Source of the DNA: Lepidurus packardi | Lineage: Eukaryota > Arthropoda > Branchiopoda > Notostraca > Triopsidae | DNA length: 64,000 nt | Direction: 5' to 3' | NCBI GenBank assembly: GCA_023053545.1 | Contig: JAKZAN010000047.1 | Location: 248,001-312,000 of the forward strand | Part shown: positions 35,691 through 49,975 of the stretch, piece by piece | How the letters are laid out: every line of letters starts with the position of its first letter | Numbering within the stretch: position 1 is the first letter of the stretch | Notes under the pieces: model-generated | Told to the model about the DNA's origin: nothing | What the model saw: the letters and a program-made list of their open reading frames with translations, nothing else | Database searches by the model: none | Made by a program: the position numbers and the translations under genes

Positions 35691-38600
35691 TAATTCAGTC
35701 TGTAACTTTACAAATGAATTAATTCTTAACGGTATGAATTAATTCCTTACGGACCGAAATAATTCCTTTGGGAATGAATTAATTCCTTACGTGCTGAATT
35801 AATTTCTTACGGACTGAATTAATTCTTTACGGACTGAATTAATTCCTTACGGACTGAATTAATTCCTTACTTACTGAATTAATTCCATAAGGACTGAATT
35901 AAATCCTTACAGACTGAATTAATTCCTTACGTATTGAATTAATTAATTAATGGACTGAATTAATTCATTACGGACCAAATTAATTCCTTAGGGAATTAAT
36001 TAATTCCTTACGGGCTGAATTAATTTCTTACGGACTGAATTAGTTCCTTACAAACTGAATTATTTCCTTACGGACTTAATTAATTCCTTACGGACTGAAT
36101 TAATTCCTTTGGGAATGAATTAATTCCTTACGTGCTGAATTAATTTCTTACGGAATGAATTAATTCCTTACGGACTGAATTAATTCCTTACTTACTGAAT
36201 TAATTCCTTACGGACTGAATTAGTTCCTTACGGACTGAATTAATTCCTTAAGGACTGAATTAATTCCTTACGGACTGAATTAATTCCTTACGTACTGAAT
36301 TAATTAATTTATGGACTGTTTTAATTCATTACGGATTGAATTAATTCCTTACGGACTGAATTAATTCTTTACGGACTGAATTAATTCCTTACGGATTGAA
36401 TTAATTCCGTTCGGATTGAATTAATTCCTTACGGACTGAATTAATACCTTACGGACTTAATTAATTCCTTACAGACTTAATTAATTCCTTACAGACTGAA
36501 TTAATTCGTTACGGAATGAATTAATTCCTTACGGACTGAATTAATTCCTTACGGATTGAATTCATTCCTTACCTACTGAATTAATTCTTAACGGTATGAA
36601 TTCATTCCTTTCGGACCGAATTAATTCCTTTGGGAATGAATTAATTCCTTACGTGCTGAATTAATTTCTTACAGACTGAATTAATTCCTTACGGACTGAG
36701 TTAATTCCTTACTTACTGAATTAATTCCTTACGGACTGAATTAGTTCCTTACGGACTGAATTATTTCCTTATGGACTGAATTAATTCCTTACGGACTGAA
36801 TTAATTCCTTACGGACTGAATTAATTCCTTACGTACTGAATTAATTAATTAGTGGACTGAATTAATACATTACGGACTGACTTAATTCCTTACGGACTGA
36901 ATTAATTCCTTACTTACTGAATTAATTCCTTATGGACTGAATTTGTTTCTTTAAGGACTGAATTAATTCCTTACGGACTGAGTTAATTCCTTACTTACTG
37001 AATTAATTCCTTACGGACTGAATTAGTTCCTTACGGACTGAATTATTTCCTTATGGACTGAATTAATTCATTACGGATTGAATTAATTCCTTACGGACTG
37101 AATTAATTCTTTACGGACTGAATAAATTCCTTACGGATTGAATTAATTCCTTACGGATTGAATTAATTCCTTACGGACTGAATTAATTCCTTACGGACTG
37201 AATTAATTCCTTACGGACTGAATTAATTCCTTACGGACTGAATTAATTCCTTACTTACTGAATTAATTCCTTACGGACTGAATTAATTCCTTACGGACTG
37301 AATTAATTCCTTACTTACTGAATTAATTCCTTACGGACTTAATTAATTCCTTACGGACTGAATTAATTCCTTTGGGAATGAATTAATTCCTTACGTGCTG
37401 AATTAATTTCTTACGGACTGAATTAATTCCTTACGGACTGAATTAATTCCTTACTTACTGAATTAATTCCTTACGGACTGAATTAGTTCCTTACGGACTG
37501 AATTAATTCCTTAAGGACTGAATTAATTCCTTACGGACTGAATTAATTCCTTACGTACTGAATTAATTAATTAATGGACTGTTTTAATTCATTACGGATT
37601 GAATTAATTCCTTACGGACTGAATTAATTCTTTACGGACTGAATTAATTCCTTACGGATTGAATTAATTCCGTACGGATTGAATTAATTCCTTACGGACT
37701 GAATTAATTCCTTACGGACTTAATTAATTCCTTACAGACTTAATTAATTCCTTACAGACTGAATTAATTCGTTACGGATTGAATTAATTCCTTACGGATT
37801 GAATTAATTCCTTACGGACTGAATTAATTCCTTACGGACTGAATTAATTCCTTACGGACTGAATTAATTCCTTACGGACTGAATTAATTTCTTACAGACT
37901 GAATTAATTCCTTACGGACTGAGTTAATTCCTTACTTACTGAATTAATTCCTTACGGACTGAATTAGTTCCTTACGGACTGAATTATTTCCTTATGGACT
38001 GAATTAATTTCTTACGGACTGAATTAATTCCTTACGGACCGAATTAATTCCTTTGGGAATGAATTAATTCCTTACGTACTGAATTAATTTCTTACAGACT
38101 GAATTAATTCCTTACGGACTGAGTTAATTCCTTACTTACTGAATTAATTCCTTACGGACTGAATTAGTTCCTTACGGACTGAATTATTTCCTTATGGACT
38201 GAATTAATTTCTTACGGACTGAATTAATTCCTTACGGACTGAATTAATTCCTTACGGAATGAATTAATTAATTAATGGACTGAATTAATTCATTACGGAT
38301 TGAATTAATTCCTTACGGACTGAATTAATTCTTTACGGCTGAATTAATTCCTTACGGATTGAATTAATTCCTTACGGATTGAATTAATTCCTTACGGACT
38401 GAATTAATTCCTTACGGACTGAATTAATTCCTTACGGACTTAATTAATTCCTTACGGACTGAATTAATTCCTTACGGAATGAATTAATTAATTAATGGAC
38501 TGAATTAATTCCTTACGGATTGAATTAATTCCTTACGGACTGAATTAATTCCTTACGGACTGAATTAATTCCTTACGGACTGAATTAATTCCTTACGGAC

Positions 38601-38888
38601 TGAATTAATTCCTTACGGATTGAATTAATTCATTACGGACTGAATTAATTCCTTACGGACTGAATTATTTCTTTACTTACTGAAATAATTCCTTACGGAC
38701 TGGATTACTTCCTTACGGACTGAATTAATTCCTTACGAACTTAATTAATTCATTACAGACTTAATTAATTCCTTACGGACTGTATTAATTCCTTACGGAC
38801 TGAATTAATTCCTTACGAACTTAATTAATTCCTTACGGACTTAATTAATTCCTTGCGGAATTAAATAATTTCTTGCGGACTGAATTAA

Positions 38889-38924
38889 CTCGTTACAGAC
38901 TGAATTAATTCAGTCTGTAACGAG
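38889..38924. repeat. 36-bp perfect palindrome, third copy
   Basis: Same arms and flanks, 3234 bp after the second copy. Confidence 0.9.
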
Positions 38925-40620
38925 TAATTCAGTCTGTAACTTTACAAATGAATTAATTCTTAACGGTATGAATTAATTCCTTACGGACCGAAATAATTCC
39001 TTTGGGAATGAATTAATTCCTTACGTGCTGAATTAATTTCTTACGGACTGAATTAATTCTTTACGGACTGAATTAATTCCTTACGGACTGAATTAATTCC
39101 TTACTTACTGAATTAATTCCATAAGGACTGAATTAAATCCTTACGGACTGAATTAATTCCTTACGTACTGAATTAATTAATTAATGGACTGAATTAATTC
39201 ATTACGGACCAAATTAATTCCTTAGGGAATTAATTAATTCCTTACGGGCTGAATTAATTTCTTACGGACTGAATTAGTTCCTTACAAACTGAATTATTTC
39301 CTTACGGACTTAACTAATTCCTTACGGACTGAATTAATTCCTTTGGGAATGAATTAATTCCTTACGTGCTGAATTAATTTCTTACGGACTGAATTAATTC
39401 CTTACGGACTGAATTAATTCCTTACTTACTGAATTAATTCCTTACGGACTGAATTAGTTGATTACGGACTGAATTAATTCCTTAAGGACTGAATTAATTC
39501 CTTACGGACTGAATTAATTCCTTACGTACTGAATTAATTAATTAATGGACTGTTTTAATTCATTACGGATTGAATTAATTCCTTACGGACTGAATTAATT
39601 CTTTACGGACTGAATTAATTCCTTACGAATTGAATTAATTCCGTACGGATTGAATTAATTCCTTACAGACTTAATTAATTCCTTACAGACTGAATTAATT
39701 CGTTACGGAATGAATTAATTCCTTACGGACTGAATTAATTCCTTACGGATTGAATTCATTCCTTACCTACTGAATTAATTCTTAACGGTATGAATTCATT
39801 CCTTTCGGACCGAATTAATTCCTTTGGGAATGAATTAATTCCTTACGTGCTGAATTAATTTCTTACAGACTGAATTAATTCCTTACGGACTGAGTTAATT
39901 CCTTACTTACTGAATTAATTCCTTACGGACTGAATTAGTTCCTTACCGACTGAATTATTTCCTTATGGACTGAATTAATTCCTTACGGACTGAATTAATT
40001 CCTTACGGACTGAATTAATTCCTTACGTACTGAATTAATTAATTAGTGGACTGAATTAATACATTACGGACTGACTTAATTCCTTACGGACTGAATTAAT
40101 TCCTTACTTACTGAATTAATTCCTTATGGACTGAATTAGTTCCTTAAGGACTGAATTAATTCCTTACGGACTGAGTTAATTCCTTACTTACTGAATTAAT
40201 TCCTTACGGACTGAATTAGTTCCTTACGGACTGAATTATTTCCTTATGGACTGAATTAATTCATTACGGATTGAATTAATTCCTTACGGACTGAATTAAT
40301 TCTTTACGGACTGAATAAATTCCTTACGGATTGAATTAATTCCTTACGGATTGAATTAATTCCTTACGGACTGAATTAATTCCTTACGGACTGAATTAAT
40401 TCCTTACGGACTGAATTAATTCCTTACGGACTGAATTAATTCCTTACTTACTGAATTAATTCCTTACGGACTGAATTAATTCCTTACGGACTGAATTAAT
40501 TCCTTACTTACTGAATTAATTCCTTACGGACTTAATTAATTCCTTACGGACTGAATTAATTCCTTTGGGAATGAATTAATTCCTTACGTGCTGAATTAAT
40601 TTCTTACGGACTGAATTAAT

Positions 40621-41340
40621 TCCTTACGGACTGAATTAATTCTTTACGGACTGAATTAATTCCTTACGGATTGAATTAATTCCGTACGGATTGAATTAAT
40701 TCCTTACGGATTGAATTAATTCCTTACGGACTGAATTAATTCCTTACGGACTTAATTAATTCCTTACAGACTTAATTAATTCCTTACAGACTGAATTAAT
40801 TCGTTACGGAATGAATTAATTCCTTACGGACTGAATTAATTCCTTACGGATTGAATTCATTCCTTACCTACTGAATTAATTCTTAACGGTATGAATTCAT
40901 TCCTTTCGGACCGAATTAATTCCTTTGGGAATGAATTAATTCCTTACGTGCTGAATTAATTTCTTACAGACTGAATTAATTCCTTACGGACTGAATTAAT
41001 TCTTTACGGACTGAATTAATTCCTTACGGATTGAATTAATTCCGTACGGATTGAATTAATTCCTTACGGATTGAATTAATTCCTTACGGACTGAATTAAT
41101 TCCTTACGGACTTAATTAATTCCTTACAGACTTAATTAATTCCTTACAGACTGAATTAATTCGTTACGGAATGAATTAATTCCTTACGGACTGAATTAAT
41201 TCCTTACGGATTGAATTCATTCCTTACCTACTGAATTAATTCTTAACGGTATGAATTCATTCCTTTCGGACCGAATTAATTCCTTTGGGAATGAATTAAT
41301 TCCTTACGTGCTGAATTAATTTCTTACAGACTGAATTAAT
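40621..41340 (-). repeat. 360-bp tandem duplication (18 monomers), identical copies
   Basis: Lines starting 40621-40921 and 40981-41281 are the same base for base, including rare variants (CCGTACGG, TTACCTACTG). Identity breaks on both sides, so this is a very recent local duplication. Confidence 0.9.
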
Positions 41341-42201
41341 TCCTTACGGACTGAGTTAATTCCTTACTTACTGAATTAATTCCTTACGGACTGAATTAGT
41401 TCCTTACGGACTGAATTATTTCCTTATGGACTGAATTAATTCCTTACGGACTGAATTAATTCCTTACGGACTGAATTAATTCCTTACGTACTGAATTAAT
41501 TAATTAGTGGACTGAATTAATACATTACGGACTGACTTAATTCCTTACGGACTGAATTAATTCCTTACTTACTGAATTAGTTCCTTACGGACTGAATTAT
41601 TTCCTTATGGACTGAATTAATTTCTTACGGACTGAATTAATTCCTTACGGACTGAATTAATTCCTTACGGAATGAATGAATTAATTAATGGACTGAATTA
41701 ATTCATTACGGATTGAATTAATTCCTTACGGACTGAATTAATTCTTTACGGCTGAATTAATTCCTTACGGATTGAATTAATTCCTTACGGATTGAATTAA
41801 TTCCTTACGGACTGAATTAATTCCTTACGGACTGAATTAATTCCTTACGGACTGAATTAATTCCTTACGGAATGAATTAATTAATTAATGGACTGAATTA
41901 ATTCCTTACGGATTGAATTAATTCCTTACGGACTGAATTAATTCCTTACGGACTGAATTAATTCCTTACGGACTGAATTAATTCCTTACGGACTGAATTA
42001 ATTCCTTACGGATTGAATTAATTCATTACGGACTGAATTAATTCCTTACGGACTGAATTATTTCTTTACTTACTGAAATAATTCCTTACGGACTGGATTA
42101 CTTCCTTACGGACTGAATTAATTCCTTACGAACTTAATTAATTCCTTACGGACTTAATTAATTCCTTGCGGAATTAATTAATTTCTTGCGGACTGAATTA
42201 A

Positions 42202-42237
42202 CTCGTTACAGACTGAATTTATTCAGTCTGTAACGAG
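42202..42237. repeat. 36-bp palindrome, fourth copy, one central mismatch
   Basis: Same arms and flanks, 3313 bp after the third copy, but the centre reads GAATTTATTC instead of GAATTAATTC, so the two central arms no longer pair fully. Confidence 0.88.
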
Positions 42238-45200
42238 TAATTCAGTCTGTAACTTTACAAATGAATTAATTCTTAACGGTATGAATTAATTCCTTACGGA
42301 CCGAAATAATTCCTTTGGGAATGAATTAATTCCTTACGTGCTGAATTAATTTCTTACGGACTGAATTAATTCTTTACGGACTGAATTAATTCCTTACGGA
42401 CTGAATTAATTCCTTACTTACTGAATTAATTAATTAATGGACTGAATTAATTCATTACGGACCAAATTAATTCCTTAGGGAATTAATTAATTCCTTAGGG
42501 AATTAATTAATTCCTTACGGGCTGAATTAATTTCTTACGGACTGAATTAGTTCCTTACAAACTGAATTATTTCCTTACGGACTGAATTAATTCCTTACGG
42601 ACTTAATTAATTCCTTACGGACTGAATTAATTCCTTTGGGAATGAATTAATTCCTTACGTGCTGAATTAATTTCTTACGGACTGAATTAATTCCTTACGG
42701 ACTGAATTAATTCCTTACTTACTGAATTAATTCCTTACGGACTGAATTAGTTCCTTACGGACTGAATTAATTCCTTAAGGACTGAATTAATTCCTTACGG
42801 ACTGAATTAATTCCTTACGTACTGAATTAATTAATTAATGGACTGTTTTAATTCATTACGGATTGAATTAATTCCTTACGGACTGAATTAATTCTTTACG
42901 GACTGAATTAATTCCTTACGGATTGAATTAATTCCGTACGGATTGAATTAATTCCTTACGGACTGAATTAATACCTTACGGACTTAATTAATTCCTTACA
43001 GACTTAATTAATTCCTTACAGACTGAATTAATTCGTTACGGAATGAATTAATTCCTTACGGACTGAATTAATTCCTTACGGATTGAATTCATTCCTTTCC
43101 TACTGAATTAATTCTTAACGGTATGAATTCATTCCTTTCGGACCGAATTAATTCCTTTGGGAATGAATTAATTCCTTACGTGCTGAATTAATTTCTTACA
43201 GACTGAATTAATTCCTTACGGACTGAGTTAATTCCTTACTTACTGAATTAATTCCTTACGGACTGAATTAGTTCCTTACGGACTGAATTATTTCCTTATG
43301 GACTGAATTAATTCCTTACGGACTGAATTAATTCCTTACGGACTGAATTAATTCTTTACGTACTGAATTAATTAATTAGTGGACTGAATTAATACATTAC
43401 GGACTGACTTAATTCCTTACGGACTGAATTAATTCCTTACTTACTGAATTAATTCCTTAAGGACTGAATTAGTTCCTTAAGGACTGAATTAATTCCTTAC
43501 GGACTGAGTTAATTCCTTACTTACTGAATTAATTCTTTACGGACTGAATAAATTCCTTACGGATTGAATTAATTCCTTACGGATTGAATTAATTCCTTAC
43601 GGACTGAATTAATTCCTTACGGACTGAATTAATTCCTTACGGACTGAATTAATTCCTTACGGACTGAATTAATTCCTTACTTACTGAATTAATTCCTTAC
43701 GGACTTAATTAATTCCTTACGGACTGAATTAATTCCTTTGGGAATGAATTAATTCCTTACGTGCTGAATTAATTTCTTACGGACTGAATTAATTCCTTAC
43801 GGACTGAATTAATTCCTTACTTACTGAATTAATTCCTTACGGACTGAATTAGTTCCTTACGGACTGAATTAATTCCTTAAGGACTGAATTAATTCCTTAC
43901 GGACTGAATTAATTCCTTACGTACTGAATTAATTAATTAATGGACTGTTTTAATTCATTACGGATTGAATTAATTCCTTACGGACTGAATTAATTCTTTA
44001 CGGACTGAATTAATTCCTTACGGATTGAATTAATTCCGTACGGATTGAATTAATTCCTTACGGACTGAATTAATTCCTTACGGACTTAATTAATTCCTTA
44101 CAGACTTAATTAATTCCTTACAGACTGAATTAATTCGTTACGGAATGAATTAATTCCTTACGGACTGAATTAATTCCTTACGGATTGAATTAATTCCTTA
44201 CGGACTGAATTAATTCTTAACGGTATGAATTCATTCCTTACGGACTGAATTAATTCCTTACGGACTGAATTAATTCCTTACGGAATGAATTAATTAATTA
44301 ATGGACTGAATTAATTCCTTACGGATTGAATTAATTCCTTACGGACTGAATTAATTCCTTACGGACTGAATTAATTCCTTACGGACTTAATTAATTCCTT
44401 ACAGACTTAATTAATTCCTTACAGACTTAATTAATTCGTTACGGAATGAATTAATTCCTTACGGACTGAATTAGTTCCTTACGGACTGAATTAATTCCTT
44501 ACGGACTGAATTAATTCCTTACGTACTGAATTAATTAATTAGTGGACTGAATTAATACATTACGGACTGACTTAATTCCTTACGGACTGAATTAATTCCT
44601 TACTTACTGAATTAATTCCTTAAGGACTGAATTAGTTCCTTAAGGACTGAATTAATTCCTTATTGACTGAATTAATTCCTTACGGAATGAATTAATTAAT
44701 TAATGGACTGAATTAATTCATTACGGATTGAATTAATTCCTTACGGACTGAATTAATTCTTTACGGACTGAATAAATTCCTTACGGATTGAATTAATTCC
44801 TTACGGATTGAATTAGTTCCTTACGGACTGAATTATTTCCTTATGGACTGAATTAATTTCTTACGGACTGAATTAATTCCTTACGGACTGAATTAATTCC
44901 TTACGGAATGAATTAATTAATTAATGGACTGAATTAATTCATTACGGATTGAATTAATTCCTTACGGACTGAATTAATTCTTTACGGACTGAATTAATTC
45001 CTTACGGATTGAATTAATTCCTTACGGATTGAATTAATTCCTTACGGACTGAATTAATTCCTTACGGACTTAATTAATTCCTTACGGACTGAATTAATTC
45101 CTTACTTACTGAATTAATTCCTTACGGACTGAATTAGTTCCTTACGGACTGAATAAATTCCTTACGGACTTAATTAATTCCTTACAGACTGAATTAATTC

Positions 45201-47574
45201 CTTACAGACTGAATTAATTCCTTACGGAATGAATTAATTCCTTACGGACTGAATTAATTCCTTACGGATTGAATTAATTCCTTACGGACTGAATTAATTC
45301 TTAACGGTATGAATTCATTCCTTACGGACCGAATTAATTCCTTTGGGAATGAATTAATTCCTTACGTGCTGAATTAATTTCTTACAGACTGAATTAATTC
45401 CTTACGGACTGAGTTAATTCCTTACTTACTGAATTCATTCCTTACGGACTGAATTAATTCCTTACTTACTGAATTAATTCCTTAAGGACTGAATTAGTTC
45501 CTTAAGGACTGAATTAATTCCTTATGGACTGAATTAATTCCTTACGGAATGAATTCATTAATTAATGGACTGAATTAATTCCTTACGTATTGAATTAATT
45601 CCTTACGGACTGAATTAATTCTTAACGGTATGAATTAATTCCTTACGGACCGAATTAATTCCTTTGGGAATGAATTAATTCCTTACGTGCTGAATTAATT
45701 CCTTACGGACTGAATTAGTTCCTTACGGACTGAATTATTTCCTTATGGACTGAATTAATTCCTTACGGACTGAATTAATTCCTTACGGACTGAATTAATT
45801 CCTTACGGACTGAATTAATTCCTTACGGAATGAATGAATTAATTAATGGACTGAATTAATTCATTACGGATTGTATTAATTCCTTACGGACTGAAGTAAT
45901 TCTTTACGGACTGAATTTATTCCTTACGGATTGAATTAATTCCTTACGGATTGAATTAATTCCTTACGGACTGAATTAATTCCTTACGAACTGAATTAAT
46001 TCCTTACGGACTGAATTAATTCCTTACGGACTGAATTAATTCCTTACTTACTGAATTAATTCCTTACGGACTGAATTAGTTCCTTACGGACTGAATTAAT
46101 TCCTTAAGGACTGAATTAATTCCTTACGGACTGAATTAATTCCTTACGTACTGAATTAATTAATAACGGATTGAATTAATTCCTTACGGACTGAATTAAT
46201 CCTTTACGGACTGAATTAATTCCTTACGGATTGAATTAATTCCTTACGGATTGAATTAATTCCTTACCGACTGAATTAATTCCTTACGGTCTGAATTAAT
46301 TCCTTACGGATTGAATTAATTCCTTACAGACTGAATTAATTCTTAACGGACTGAATTAATTCCTTACGGATTGAATTAATTCCGTACGGATTGAATTAAT
46401 TCCTTACGGACTGAATTAATTCCTTACGGACTGAATTAATTCCTTACACACTTAATTAATTCCTTACGGACTGAATTAATTCCTTACGGAATGAATTAAT
46501 TCCTTACGGACTGAATTAATTCCTTACGGATTGAATTAATTCCTTACGGACCGAATTAATTCCTTTGGGAATGAATTAATTCCTTACGTGCTGAACTAAT
46601 TTCTTACAGACTGAATTAATTCCTTACGGACTGAATTAATTCCTTACTTACTGAATTAATTCCTTACGGACTGAATTAATTCCTTACTTACTGAATTAAT
46701 TCCTTACGTACTGAATTAGTTCCTTACGGACTGAATTATTTCCTTATGGACTGAATTAATTAATTACGGACTGAATTAATTAATTTGTTGACTAAATTAA
46801 TACATTACGGACTGAATTAATTCCTTACGGACTGAATTAATTCCTTACTTACTGAATTAATTCCTTACGGACTGAATTAGTTCCTTAAGGACTGAATTAC
46901 TTCTTTACGGACTGAATTAATTCCTTACGGACTGAATTAATTCCTTATGGACTGAATTAATTCCTTACGGACTGAATTAATTCCTTACGGACTGAATTAA
47001 TTAATTAGTGGACTGAATTAATACATTACGGACTGAATTAATTCCTTACGGACTGATTTAATTCCTTACTTACTGAATTAATTCCTTACAGACTGAATTA
47101 GTTCCTTACGGAATGAATTAATTAATTAATGGACTGAATTAATTCATTTCGGATTGAATTAATTCCTTACGGACTGAATTAATTCTTTACGGACTGAATT
47201 AATTCCTTACGGATTGAATTAATTCCTTACGGATTGAATTAATTCCATACGGACTGAATTAATTCCTTTCGGACTGAATTAATTCCTTACGGACTGAATT
47301 AATTCCTTACGGACTGAATTAATTCCTTACCTATTGAATTAATTAAATAATGGACTGAACTAATTCATTACGGATTGAATTAATTCCTTACGGACTGAAT
47401 TAATTCCTTACGGACTGAATTAGTTCCTTACGGACTGAATTAATTCCTTAAGGACTGAATTAATTCCTTACGGACTGAATTAATTCCTTACGATTGAATT
47501 AATTCCTTATGGGCTGAATTAATTCTTAACGGAATGAATTAATTCCTTACGGACTGAATTAATACATTACGGAC

Positions 47575-47590
47575 TGAATTAGTTAAAACC
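47575..47590. other. Boundary of satellite A and satellite B
   Basis: The last satellite A monomer reads GGACTGAATTAGTT and passes straight into AAAACCAGTTTAGACC of satellite B. No spacer or transposon lies between the families. The shared letters are TTA/AGTT, so a short microhomology join is possible. Confidence 0.85.
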
Positions 47591-48568
47591 AGTTTAGACC
47601 TGTTTAAACCGGTTTAAACCAGCTTGAACTAGAATAAACCAGTTTCAACCAGTTTCAACCCGTTTATAAACTAATTTAAACCAGTAGACCTGTTTAAACC
47701 GGTTTAAACCGGTTTAAACCAGTCTGAACTAGTATAAGCCAGTTTATAAACTAGCTTAAAATAGTTTAGACCTGTGTAAGCCAGTTTAAACCAGTTAAAA
47801 CTAGTCTAGACCTGTTTACCCAGTTTAAAACAGTTTAGAAACTGGGCTAAACCAGTTTTGGCCTGTTTAAAATAGTTTAAACCAGTTAAAGCCAGTTAAA
47901 ACCGGTTTAATCCAGTTTTTTAACTAGTTTAAACTAGTATAAACCAGTTTAAGCCAGTTTAAACCAGTTAAGCCAGTTAAAACCAGTAAAAACCAGTTTA
48001 TAAACTAGTTTAAACAAGATTAGACCTTTTCAAACCAGTTTAAACCAGTTTATAAACTAGTTGAAACCATTTTAGACCTGTGTAAACCAGTTAATACCAG
48101 TTAAAAACAGCTTAGACCTGTGTAAACCAGTTTATACCAGTCACAACCAGTTTAGACCTGTTTACACCAGTTTAAACCAGTTTATAAACTAATTTTAACA
48201 AGTTTAAACCAGATTAAGGCAGTTTTAACCGGTTTAAACCAGTTTGAACTACTATAAACCAGTTGAAACAGGTTTAAACCGGTTCATAAACCAGTTTAGA
48301 TAAGTTTATACCAGTCTAAACCGGTTTAAACCAGTTTAAGCAAGTTTAAACCAGTTTAAGCCAGTTAAAACCGGTTTAAACCAGTTTATAAACTAGTTCA
48401 AACAAGTTTAGACCTGTTAAAAAAAATTTATAAACTAGCTTATACCAGTTTAATCCAGTTTAAACTACTATAAACCAGTTATAACAAACCAGTTTATAAA
48501 CTAGCTTAAACCAGTTTAGACCAGTGTAAAAATGTTCAAACCAGTTTGAACTTGTATAAACCAGTTTA

Positions 48569-49718
48569 GACCTGCTTAAACCAGTGTATAAGTGTTTAAA
48601 CCAGTTTAAGCCAGTTAAAACCGGTTTAAACCAGTTTCTAAACTAGTTTAACAGGTTTAAACCGGTCTAAACCAGTTTAAACCCGTTTATAAACTATTTA
48701 AAACCAGTTTAGACCTGTTTAAACCGGTTCAAACCAGTTTGAACTAGTTTAAACCGGTCTAAATCAGTTCAAACCAGTTCATAAACTAGTTTAAACCAGT
48801 TTAGACCTGTTTATAAACTAGTTTAAACCATTAGGCCTGCTTAAACCGGTTTAAACCAGTCTGAACTAGTATAAACCAGTTTATAAACTAGCTTAAACCA
48901 GTTCAGACCTGTGTTAGCCAGTTTAAACCAGCTAAAACCAGTTTGGACCTGCTTACACCAGTTTAAACCAGTTTGTAAACTAGTTTAAACCAGTTTAAAC
49001 CAGATTAAGCCAGTCTAAACCGGTTTAATCCAGTTTAAACTACTATAAACCAGTTTTAACAAACCAGTTTATAAACTAGCTTAAACCAGTTTAAACCAGT
49101 GTAAAAAAGTTTAAACCAGTTTGAACTAGTATATACCAGTTTAGACCTGCTTAAACCAGTGTATACCTGTTTAAACCAGTTTAAGCCAGTTAAAACCGGT
49201 TTAAACCAGTCTCTAAACTAGTTTAACAGGTTTAAACCGGTCTAAACCAGTTCAAACCCGTTTATAAACTATTTTAAACCAGTTTAGACCTGTTTAAACC
49301 GGTTCAAACCAGTTTGAACTAGTTTAAACCGGTATAAATCAGTTCAAATCAGTTCATAAACTAGTTTAAACCAGTTAAGACCTGTTTATAAACTAGTTTA
49401 AACCAGTAGACCTGTTTAAACCGGTTTAAACCAGTCTGAACTAGTATAAACCAGTTTATAAACTAGCTTAAACCAGTTTAGACCTGTTTTAGCTAGCTTA
49501 AACCAGCTAAAACCAGTTTGGACCTGCTTTCACCAGTTTAAACCAGTTTATAAACTAGTTTAAACCAGTTTAAACCAGTTTAAGCCAGTTAAAACAGGTT
49601 TAATCCAGTTTTTTAACTGGTTTAATTTAGTTTAAACCAGTTTTATCCAGTTTTAACCAGTTTAAGGAAGTTAAAACCAATTTCAATTTCAATTTCGGAA
49701 CGTGCATCTTTCAGGGTT
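48569..49718 (+). repeat. 575-bp higher-order unit of satellite B
   Basis: The marker GACCTGCTTAAACCAGTGTA recurs at 48569 and 49144, 575 bp apart, with matching sequence between. The same 575-bp spacing is seen at 55625/56200 and 63384/63959, so it is a real higher-order period. The second unit here is cut by a LINE fragment near 49680. Confidence 0.75.
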
Positions 49719-49975
49719 CGTTTCGGGGTTAGCCAGATATCCGCTACCAATCTTCTTGTTCTTTCTTTGCACGATGCATATATCTCATGTTTCGCGGGTT
49801 CGGCACTGATCGGCCAGTTCTGCCACTTCCTATTTGCATAGCTCCGTAGAAGAATGAATTTAAATTTGAGATCGAAGGGTAGGAGACCGGTTTCGATTTC
49901 TAACGCTGCCATAGGAGAGGAGGGGAGTGAAACGGTAACTAACAACAGACCCTTTCGATAAACTTGAGCCAGGTA
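49680..49975 (-). pseudogene. LINE ORF2 fragment (post-RT region), LINE-B relative, truncated at both ends
   Basis: Read on the minus strand, this ~295-bp island encodes about 95 residues alignable with residues ~410-508 of the RT piece of LINE-B: AALEIETGLLPFDL versus AALEVEAGLPPLDL, and NRKWQNWP versus RRNWNKWP. It is clearly diverged (many substitutions) yet still open, so it comes from a related but different element. Its start is about the fingers-to-C-terminal region after the RT palm; its end fades into satellite near ATTTCAATTTC. There is no poly(A) and no clear target-site duplication, so recombination or deletion removed both ends. It is not an independent gene. Confidence 0.85.

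Larger units (their letters stand above)
35704..42250 (-). repeat. Two tandem 3.2-3.3 kb higher-order repeats in inverted satellite A
   Basis: The marker AACTTTACAAATG occurs at 35704, 38938 and 42251, giving units of 3234 and 3313 bp. A second marker, GGACTGTTTTAATTC at 36313 and 39547, gives the same 3234-bp offset. The second unit contains the local 360-bp duplication and some loss. A shorter related unit of 2073 bp lies just before (33631 to 35704). Confidence 0.8.
30136..47583 (-). repeat. Satellite A array, inverted orientation
   Basis: Tandem array of the reverse complement of the 20-bp monomer, with the same classes of variants (TTACTTACTG, TTAACGGTATG, TTTGGGAATG, and AATTAATTAATGGACTG for the expanded-AATT monomer). 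Markers such as TTACTTACTG recur in blocks, so it too has higher-order structure. The most uniform stretches, many consensus monomers in a row, are near 32940-33080 and 34990-35150. No gene was found in it; open frames are short and random. Confidence 0.97.

Noticed and set aside
1..47583. Telomeric repeat array (TTAGG type), target of TRAS/SART LINEs
   Set aside because: TTAGG occurs only as scattered monomer variants; the array unit is a 20-bp satellite.
49643..49945. Independent small host gene on the minus strand
   Set aside because: Its translation aligns with the post-RT part of LINE-B ORF2 and its end runs into satellite.
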